7,628 nt of DNA from WYZ-LMO6 sp964509845 (GTDB taxonomy: Archaea > Hadarchaeota > Hadarchaeia > Hadarchaeales > WYZ-LMO6), in NCBI GenBank assembly GCA_964509845.1, contig CAZDZG010000040.1, positions 1 to 7,628 of the forward strand, written 5' to 3'. Position numbers and translations under genes: made by a program. Below, piece by piece: positions 1 through 5,252 of this stretch. The stretch's first letter is position 1, and each line of letters starts with the position of its first letter. The notes beneath the pieces were generated by a model. That model did no database searches. It was not told where the DNA came from and saw nothing but the letters and a program-made list of their open reading frames with translations.

Positions 1-2
1 CC

Positions 3-122
3 AGGATGAACACCCCGGGGAGGGCGGAGGGGAACTGGAGGTGGAGGGTGAGGGCGGATCGGCTAACCACCTCCGCGGTGGAGAGGTTGGCGGAGCTTAC
101 GGAGCTGTACGGAAGGGCCTGA
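3..122 (+). CDS. malQ: 4-alpha-glucanotransferase (amylomaltase, GH77), C-terminal end only
   Basis: The gene is cut by the left edge, so only its last 39 codons and a TGA stop are present. The reading frame begins RMNTPG, continues through GNWRWR and ends in a short helix-like tail (SAVERLAELTELYGRA). The M-N-x-P-G then G-N-W-x-W-R pairing is the hallmark of the C-terminus of family GH77 amylomaltases. These are cytoplasmic enzymes that transfer maltooligosaccharide units between alpha-1,4-glucans during glycogen or maltodextrin turnover. The frame has no stop back to the window edge. It lies 37 bases upstream of the pilus ATPase on the same strand, so it could be co-transcribed with it, but it shows no functional link to pili. 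The family call rests on this tail alone, but the motif is specific. Confidence 0.85.
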   Translation, partial: RMNTPGRAEGNWRWRVRADRLTTSAVERLAELTELYGRA

Positions 123-145
123 TGGGTAAAGGAGAAAAGCGGGAA

Positions 146-149
146 GGAG
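146..149 (+). promoter_or_regulatory. Shine-Dalgarno-like GGAG before the pilus ATPase
   Basis: GGAG ends ten bases before the TTG at 160, inside an almost pyrimidine-free leader (121-159) that finishes in a run of nine A (150-158). A second GGAG lies at 131-134. The closer one favours TTG 160 over ATG 166, which would leave a spacing of 16 bases. The spacing is at the long end, so the choice is modest. No clear TATA box is visible in the 37-base gap. A promoter, if there is one, would lie within the end of malQ. Confidence 0.45.
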
Positions 150-159
150 AAAAAAAAAG

Positions 160-1905
160 TTGAAGATGCTTCCCGAAACCGAGGGTGAGGGGGCTTTCGC
201 CAAGACCCTTAAGAAGCTTTGGGAGAGGCTTTCCACCCCCCTTCCAGCCTCGGGAGGGGAAGCCGCACCGGAAGCCTCCGGGGTCCAGCCCCACCCCCCC
301 TCCCCTCCCCCTCAGGAGAGGCTCTCCGGGAGCTCCTTGGCCCTCCTCTACGAGGATGACTTCCTGGAGGAGCTGAGGGCCAGGCTGCTCCAGAAGGGGA
401 TAGAGGAGAGGAGGGAATTCGAGAGGTATACCACCTTCTCCCCTCCCCCAGGCTACGTGGAGGAGCGCCGCTACTGGGTGATCAGACCCTTCGCCTGGGT
501 GGCCATCCTCTTCCACCCCTCCCAGAAGGATCGCCTCTACTACCTAGTGGAGCCCAGCCTCACCCCCGCGGAGAAAGAACTTCTTGAGACGGTTCACCGG
601 GAGCTGCTCGACAGGCTTCCCTACTCGGAGAGCGAGGAGAGGGACCTGCTGCTGAAGGAGACGGTGGAGCAGATCCTGGAAGAGAGGGGGATATGGGTGG
701 GGGAGGATACCATGCAGAAGCTCCTCTACTACCTGAGGAGGAACTACGTGGGATACGGAAAGATCGAGGCGCTGCTCAGAGATCCCCTGATAGAGGACAT
801 CTCCTGCGACGGGCTCGGTCTCCCTCTCTTCCTCTATCACCAGGAGTACCAGAACCTCAAGACCAACCTTTCCTTCGCGGATCCGCTGGAGCTGGACCTC
901 TTCGTGGTAAGGCTGGTGGAGAGGGCGGGAAAGCAGATCTCGCTGGGAAAGCCCACGGTGGACGCCTCCCTCCCTGAGGGGTACAGGCTGCAGGCCACGC
1001 TGGGTAAGGAGGTGACGGCCAGGGGCAGCACCTTCACCATCAGGAAGTACAGGAAGGAGCCCTTCACCCCGGTGGACCTCATAAGGTACGGTACCTTCTC
1101 CCCCGAGATGCTGGCTCACCTCTGGCTGGCCACCGAGAACAGGAAGAACATCATGATCATAGGTGGTACGGCCAGCGGGAAGACCTCCACTCTGAACGCC
1201 CTCACCCTCTTCATTCCCCCGGACGCCAAGATCATCTCCATCGAGGACACCAGGGAGCTCTTCCTCTACCAGGAGAACTGGGTGGCCAGCGTTACCCGCC
1301 CGGTCCCTGGGGGAAAGGCCATCACCATGTACGACCTCCTCATGCAGGCCCTCAGGCAGAGGCCGGAGATCCTGATAGTGGGGGAGGTCAGGGGACCCGA
1401 GGCCCTGACTCTCTTTCAGGCCATGACCACCGGGCACACCTGCTACTCCACCATGCACGCGGGCTCGGTGGAGGAGATGGTGCTAAGGCTGGAGGGGGAG
1501 CCCATCAACCTCCCCCACCACATGCTCTCCGCCCTGGACTTGGTCTGCGTCCAGAGCCTCACCTACTTCAAGGACGTGAGGGTGCGCAGGTGCCAGAGCA
1601 TGGTGGAGATAGGGGGGGTGGATCCCGAGACGGGTGCCCTGAGCATCAACCGTCTCTTCGAGAGGGACCCCATAACCGACCGCTTCAGGAAGCTGGGGGA
1701 CTCCAAGGTCCTGGCGGAGGTGGCCAAGGAGAGGGGGTGGGGACCCGCCAGGCTGGAGAGGGAGCTGGCCAACCGGAGGGCCCTGCTGGAGCACATGGTG
1801 GGGGCGGGCATCCGGAGAATAGAAGAGGTGGCCAGGGTGGTTAGGAGGTACTTCTTCGAGCCAGACCGCGTGCTGGAGGAGATAGGAATTGCCTCCCCTC
1901 GCTAG
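160..1905 (+). CDS. Type IV pilus assembly ATPase, TadA/GspE/FlaI-like (VirB11 superfamily)
   Basis: This 581-residue cytoplasmic secretion ATPase would power filament assembly through the platform protein encoded next to it. Residues 12-24 look like a short amphipathic helix, and 25-55 form a proline-rich, probably disordered linker (HPPSPPPQ). The N-terminal domain holds the archaeal-type signature EDISCDGLGLPLFLYH. The motor domain is complete: Walker A GGTASGKT at 335-342 (catalytic K341), an aspartate box IISIEDTREL from 358, Walker B ILIVGE at 404-409 and a histidine box TGHTCYSTMHAGS at 424-436. The length fits archaeal GspE2/FlaI proteins, which usually have about 500-580 residues. 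The TTG at 160 is chosen because GGAG at 146-149 sits ten bases upstream; ATG at 166 (third codon) is the alternative. The gene overlaps the next by 17 bases, so translation is probably coupled. Whether the filament is an adhesive pilus or an archaellum-like one is not settled, but the partner genes favour a pilus. Confidence 0.93.
   Translation: MKMLPETEGEGAFAKTLKKLWERLSTPLPASGGEAAPEASGVQPHPPSPPPQERLSGSSLALLYEDDFLEELRARLLQKGIEERREFERYTTFSPPPGYVEERRYWVIRPFAWVAILFHPSQKDRLYYLVEPSLTPAEKELLETVHRELLDRLPYSESEERDLLLKETVEQILEERGIWVGEDTMQKLLYYLRRNYVGYGKIEALLRDPLIEDISCDGLGLPLFLYHQEYQNLKTNLSFADPLELDLFVVRLVERAGKQISLGKPTVDASLPEGYRLQATLGKEVTARGSTFTIRKYRKEPFTPVDLIRYGTFSPEMLAHLWLATENRKNIMIIGGTASGKTSTLNALTLFIPPDAKIISIEDTRELFLYQENWVASVTRPVPGGKAITMYDLLMQALRQRPEILIVGEVRGPEALTLFQAMTTGHTCYSTMHAGSVEEMVLRLEGEPINLPHHMLSALDLVCVQSLTYFKDVRVRRCQSMVEIGGVDPETGALSINRLFERDPITDRFRKLGDSKVLAEVAKERGWGPARLERELANRRALLEHMVGAGIRRIEEVARVVRRYFFEPDRVLEEIGIASPR
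1875..1883 (+). promoter_or_regulatory. Shine-Dalgarno GGAGGAGAT that sets the TTG start of the platform protein
   Basis: GGAGGAGAT matches the archaeal anti-Shine-Dalgarno complement (GGAGGTGAT) at eight of nine bases and ends five bases before the TTG at 1889. It lies within the 3' end of the ATPase gene, so it supports both the TTG start and translational coupling of the overlapping pair. Confidence 0.75.
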
Positions 1906-3691
1906 GTTGGCTTACAGGCTCTTCCACCGTTGGGTGAAGAGGGAGGAGCAGGAGACCCTCAAGAGGGAGCTGAAGAGGGCCAGGATGGGGATCTCCGTGG
2001 AGGTGTACGTGTGCGTCTCCCTCCTCTACAGCCTCCTGGTCTCCCTGGCCGTTATCTCCCTCTCCTTGGCGCTGGTCCTGCGGGGGATCCTCTCCCCCCT
2101 GGGGGCGGCGGTTCTCTCCCTCTCCGGCCTGGCCCTCTGGATGGCCCTTTATCGCCTTCTCCTCTTCCTCCCAGGTCTGATCGCCAAGAACAGGGCCTAC
2201 AAGATCGACCTCGCCCTGCCGCAGACCCTGGGCCTGATGTACTCCCTGAGCCGGGGGGGGATGGGGGTGGTGGAGATCTTCAGGGAGCTGAGCAGGTACG
2301 AGGAGGCCGGGGAGCTGCGGAGGGAAGCCCGCCTCTTCTTGAGGGATGTGGAGCAGCTGGGGCAGGATCCCCTAACAGCCCTTCGGAACCTAGCTCAGAG
2401 CACCCCCTCTGACAGGTTCAGGGAGCTGTTGGACGTTTTGGCCTCGGTCATGGAAAGCGGGGGGGATCTCTCCTCCTATTTTTCCAGCAAGTGGCTGGAG
2501 TACCAGCGCCACGCCGAGGCGGACCATTCCAGGCTCATCTCCACGCTGGAGCTCTACAGCGAGCTCTACGTCAATCTTGTCATCCTCCTCCCGCTGGTGA
2601 TGCTCATCCTCTTCTCCCTGCTGGGGCCCCTGGGGGGCTACTCCTCCCTCTGGCTTTACCTCATAGCCTATGCGGTGATTCCCGCCTTGGCGGCCTTCTT
2701 CATGGTGCTGGTGAGCCTGGTCTTGCCAGGCAGGCCCCCGATGGGGAGGGGGGGCAGGGGGTGGAGGGAAGAGTACGCGGGGGTGCCGGTGGTAAAGGAG
2801 CCGGCGGGGATAAGGAAGATTTCCCCGCTCCACAGGCTGGCCCGAAGGCTGGGCTATCTAGTCAGGAAGCCGTTGGAGGCGATGTACAGGAAGCCGGCCA
2901 GCTCCCTCTTCTTCAGCGTTCCCCTCACCGCCCTCGCCTTCTTCCTGCTCAAGAGACAGCTGGCGGTGGAGACCTCTACCTGTTTCGTCTTGGGGAGCTT
3001 GACGGTGGCGGCCCTCTATTCCCTGATCTACGAGCTCAAGAGGGCGAGGATAGGGTACCTGGAGGAGAGCCTGCTGGACTTCCTCCGGTCGCTGGCCAGC
3101 GGGATCAAGTCCGGCCTCACCCTTCCCGCCTCCCTCAGGGTCACCTCCTCGGTGGAGCTGGGTCCTTTCAGCAGGGAGACCAAGAGGATGAAGAACGAGC
3201 TGGAGTGGGGGGTTTCCTCCCGGGAAACCTTGGAGAGGTTCGAGGAGAGGGTGGGGGATTCCGAAGACCTCGTTTACGTCACTAGGGTGATAAGGAAGGC
3301 CAGCGAGACGGACGAGGACCTCTCGGAGGTGCTGGACATCCTTATGCTCGATGTGGCCAACAAGCAGGAGCTGAGGAGGAAGAGGAGGGCGGCCCTGGGC
3401 TCCTACAAGGTCATCGTCCTCATGATGTTCGGTCTCTTCCTCTTCTCCACCTTCATGGTGGTGAGCAGCGTGATGAGCGTCAACCGGGAGGTGAGCGGGA
3501 CGACCTTCTCCTACGGGGCGGACGTGCCCACGGTGAGGAACCTCTTCATGCACGCGGCCATGCTGGAAGGCCTCTTCGCGGGTCTGCTGATAGGGCAGAC
3601 CACCTCCGGGGACCTCAGGGCAGGGTTGAAGTACTCCATCCTCCTCATGCTCGCGGCTTTCTCCGTCTTCTCGGTTTTCCTCAGGGTTTAG
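1889..3691 (+). CDS. Archaeal pilus platform membrane protein, TadC/FlaJ (T2SSF) family
   Basis: This 600-residue integral membrane protein is the likely platform on which the upstream ATPase acts to push pilins into the filament. About nine hydrophobic segments are visible, near 38-65, 68-98, 219-240, 249-271, 330-347, 355-374, 497-519, 543-562 and 573-598. Two cytoplasmic T2SSF-type helical domains lie between them. The first spans about 101-218 (PQTLGLMYSLSRGG ... LASVMESGGDLSSYF). The second spans about 386-496 (LLDFLRSLASGIKSGLTLP ... RKASETDEDLSEVLDIL). The duplicated layout and length match archaeal FlaJ/TadC-type proteins and not single-domain bacterial TadB or TadC. A basic, glycine-rich loop (280-330) joins the halves. 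The TTG start is set by a strong ribosome-binding site in the overlapping ATPase gene. The ATPase-platform pair is the conserved core of archaeal type IV pilus-like systems. Confidence 0.92.
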   Translation: MPPLARLAYRLFHRWVKREEQETLKRELKRARMGISVEVYVCVSLLYSLLVSLAVISLSLALVLRGILSPLGAAVLSLSGLALWMALYRLLLFLPGLIAKNRAYKIDLALPQTLGLMYSLSRGGMGVVEIFRELSRYEEAGELRREARLFLRDVEQLGQDPLTALRNLAQSTPSDRFRELLDVLASVMESGGDLSSYFSSKWLEYQRHAEADHSRLISTLELYSELYVNLVILLPLVMLILFSLLGPLGGYSSLWLYLIAYAVIPALAAFFMVLVSLVLPGRPPMGRGGRGWREEYAGVPVVKEPAGIRKISPLHRLARRLGYLVRKPLEAMYRKPASSLFFSVPLTALAFFLLKRQLAVETSTCFVLGSLTVAALYSLIYELKRARIGYLEESLLDFLRSLASGIKSGLTLPASLRVTSSVELGPFSRETKRMKNELEWGVSSRETLERFEERVGDSEDLVYVTRVIRKASETDEDLSEVLDILMLDVANKQELRRKRRAALGSYKVIVLMMFGLFLFSTFMVVSSVMSVNREVSGTTFSYGADVPTVRNLFMHAAMLEGLFAGLLIGQTTSGDLRAGLKYSILLMLAAFSVFSVFLRV

Positions 3692-3734
3692 GAAACCTAA
3701 AAATAGGCTCAGGGGTAACAGGGTTGGGGGACTG
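3692..3734 (+). promoter_or_regulatory. Possible internal archaeal promoter before the MinD-like gene
   Basis: The 43-base gap contains an AT-rich box CTAAAAATA (3697-3705) preceded by purine-rich GGAAAC, which resembles a BRE-TATA pair. Transcription would then begin about 25 bases further on, near 3727, leaving a leader of roughly eight bases before the ATG at 3735. The box departs from the TTTAWATA consensus. It stands out because the surroundings are GC-rich, so this is a moderate call. If real, it would let the MinD and KaiC-like genes be expressed apart from the ATPase and platform. Confidence 0.4.
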
Positions 3735-4457
3735 ATGGCCAAGGTTGTGGCCATAGCCTCCGGGAAGGGAGGGGTGGGCAAGACCACCCTCACCCTCAAC
3801 CTGGGAGTGGCCCTCGGGCAGCTGGGGAAGAGGGTGCTGGTGGTGGACGGGGACCTGGCCATGGGAAACGCCGCCACCCTCATGGGCCTCTACCATCCCC
3901 CCGTCACCCTGCACGAGGTGCTTTCGGGGGAGAAGAGAGTGGACGAGGCCCTCTACCGGGTAAACGGCATAAGCTTCCTCCCCTCCGGTCCCACCCTGGA
4001 GGGCTTCTTGAAGGCAGCTCCGAGGAAGCTGGAGATCCTGGTGAAAGAGCTTTCCCCCAAGTACGAGTTCATCCTGCTGGACACCCCTCCGGGGGTCAGC
4101 AGGTACAGCCTCTCCCCCCTGGCGGCGGCCCAGGAGATCCTGATCCTCCTCACCCCCGACCCGCTGGCCCTGGAGTCCGCCCTCAAGGTTCAGACGGTGG
4201 CCGAGGCCCTGGAGGTGAAGGTGGGGGGAGCGGTGGTCAACCGGGTCCTCAGGCCCTCCCTCCTAGGGCTCCGCAGGCCCAAGATGCTGGAGCTGAAGGA
4301 GATAGAGCGCAAGCTCGGGGTGGGGATCCTGGCCTCCATCCCCGAGGATCCCGCCGTGATGGAGTGTGCCTTGATGAGGAAGCTCCTGGTGCTCAGGAAG
4401 CCCAAGAGCCCGGCGGCCAGGGCCGTGAAGACGCTGGCGGCCAGGCTGGCGGGCTAG
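3735..4457 (+). CDS. minD: MinD/ParA-family P-loop ATPase (possible TadZ-like pilus positioning protein)
   Basis: This 240-residue SIMIBI-class ATPase has every catalytic element of the MinD/ParA group. The deviant Walker A KGGVGKTT is at residues 11-18, with signature lysine K11 and P-loop lysine K16. The Walker A' loop VDGDLAMGN has D38 and D40, and Walker B ILLDTPPG is at 113-120 with D116. These proteins form ATP-dependent dimers that settle on a surface or polar site and recruit cargo. The C-terminus (SPAARAVKTLAARLAG) could form a weakly amphipathic helix, but it is not a clear MinD membrane-targeting sequence. The position after the ATPase and platform genes recalls TadZ of bacterial Tad loci and the MinD homologues that place surface machinery in haloarchaea. 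That pilus role is inferred from context. A general MinD paralogue is the alternative. The gene has an ATG start and intact length. Confidence 0.9.
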   Translation: MAKVVAIASGKGGVGKTTLTLNLGVALGQLGKRVLVVDGDLAMGNAATLMGLYHPPVTLHEVLSGEKRVDEALYRVNGISFLPSGPTLEGFLKAAPRKLEILVKELSPKYEFILLDTPPGVSRYSLSPLAAAQEILILLTPDPLALESALKVQTVAEALEVKVGGAVVNRVLRPSLLGLRRPKMLELKEIERKLGVGILASIPEDPAVMECALMRKLLVLRKPKSPAARAVKTLAARLAG

Positions 4458-4459
4458 CG

Positions 4460-4464
4460 GGTGA
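4460..4464 (+). promoter_or_regulatory. Shine-Dalgarno GGTGA that sets the TTG start of the KaiC-like gene
   Basis: GGTGA, the core archaeal ribosome-binding motif, lies just after the TAG stop of the MinD gene and ends four bases before TTG at 4469. This supports starting the KaiC-like protein at 4469 and not at the ATG at 4364, which lies 94 bases inside the MinD gene. GTG at 4478 is a second, less favoured option. Confidence 0.6.
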
Positions 4465-4468
4465 AGGC

Positions 4469-5239
4469 TTGAAGAGGGTGCCCACCGGGATTCTCTCCCT
4501 GGATGAGGCCTTGGGGGGAGGGATCCCCCCGGGCTCCCTCCTCCTGCTGGTGGGGGAGGTGGGCTCGGGACCTCAGGAGTTCGTCCTCACCTCCTCAGTT
4601 CTGCTGGCGGCCGTAAAGGCGGGCCTCCTGGAGGTGGGGGAGGAACAGGTGGTCCCCGAGCGGATGTGGTGGATCACCTTCGGCCGCCAGGAGCCCGAGC
4701 TGAGGGAGGAGGTCCTCTCCGGCTTCGGCCAGGAGCTTTACGGGGAGTTCGACAGGTGGGTGAGGTTCAGGGACCTGGGTGAGGCCCTCCTCTCCCCGAC
4801 GGGACCCGATTTCGCCCTGGACCTGCTGGACTCCCTCCACCGCTTCCTGAGGGAGGAGGGCAGGGACAGCCTGATCGTGCTCTCCGAGCTCGACAGCCTG
4901 CTCTCCCAGCTGCGCGGGTCCGAGAGGGGATGGAGGGGCCTCCTGCTCCTCCTCAGGAGGTTGCAGAGGGAGAGCAAGGGCTGGGGTAACGCGGTGATCT
5001 ATGTGCCCCTGGAGATCAGGGGAGGGGGGGAGGGTCTGGGGGAGCTGGAGGCCTGCGTGGACGGGGTCTTCTCCTTCGAATGGATCAGGCCGGGGCCCTA
5101 CAAGAGGAAGCGCGTCATGTACGTGAGGAGGCTCAGGAGGCTTCCCTCCTCCCTGTGGGCGGAGGCCGTCTTTGAGGTCTCCTTCGTTCCCCGCATGGGC
5201 CTCCAGCTGACCAAGCCCGAGCTGATAAAGGGAGGCTGA
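4469..5239 (+). CDS. RecA/KaiC/FlaH-like protein with a degenerate P-loop (probable pseudo-ATPase)
   Basis: From TTG at 4469 the product has 256 residues. It opens VPTGILSLDEALGGGIPPGSLLLLVGEVGSG, the classic start of KaiC/RAD55/FlaH-type RecA folds (T-G-x-x-x-L-D-x-x-x-G-G-G-x-x-x-G). The Walker A that follows reads GEVGSGPQEF (29-38), so the usual G-K-S/T is replaced by G-P-Q. A Walker B-like strand DSLIVLSELD lies at 133-142. No signal peptide or membrane segment is seen. In the archaellum, the KaiC-like FlaH sits beneath the FlaI-FlaJ motor. The matching place of this gene, 11 bases after minD in an ATPase-platform operon, suggests an analogous scaffold or regulatory role in a pilus. Without the lysine it probably does not hydrolyse ATP normally. 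From memory, KaiC-like proteins near haloarchaeal pilin genes can also have altered P-loops. The fold call is firm and the role is inferred. Confidence 0.8.
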   Translation: MKRVPTGILSLDEALGGGIPPGSLLLLVGEVGSGPQEFVLTSSVLLAAVKAGLLEVGEEQVVPERMWWITFGRQEPELREEVLSGFGQELYGEFDRWVRFRDLGEALLSPTGPDFALDLLDSLHRFLREEGRDSLIVLSELDSLLSQLRGSERGWRGLLLLLRRLQRESKGWGNAVIYVPLEIRGGGEGLGELEACVDGVFSFEWIRPGPYKRKRVMYVRRLRRLPSSLWAEAVFEVSFVPRMGLQLTKPELIKGG

Positions 5240-5252
5240 TCAGCTGGCCTCC
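5231..5252. repeat. Inverted repeat at abutting convergent stop codons
   Basis: The plus-strand stop (5237-5239) and the minus-strand stop (5242-5240) touch, giving TGATCA. This lies inside the perfect 10-base palindrome GCTGATCAGC (5235-5244). A wider stem, GGAGGC (5231-5236) with GCCTCC (5247-5252), encloses it. No T-run follows on either strand, so it is not a typical archaeal oligo-U terminator. It may act as a bidirectional 3'-end hairpin, or be a by-product of two abutting stops. Confidence 0.5.

Noticed and set aside
544..1458. Long open frame on the minus strand opposite the ATPase
   Set aside because: The product is rich in Gly, Leu, Pro and Val with no recognisable domain. Such antisense frames are common in GC-rich DNA opposite a well-conserved gene.
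2491..3285. Open frame of 264 codons in another plus-strand frame within the platform gene
   Set aside because: It is full of Gly, Ala, Pro and Arg with no hydrophobic pattern. The overlapping frame has a clear T2SSF layout.
2858..3883. Long minus-strand open frame spanning the platform gene end and the minD start
   Set aside because: It covers two convincing plus-strand genes and their spacer, and its peptide is low-complexity with no motif.
4364..4468. An ATG at 4364 that would extend the KaiC-like protein by 35 residues
   Set aside because: It lies deep inside the intact minD gene, gives a low-complexity Gly/Glu/Ala peptide unlike the family, and a GGTGA motif sits right before TTG 4469.
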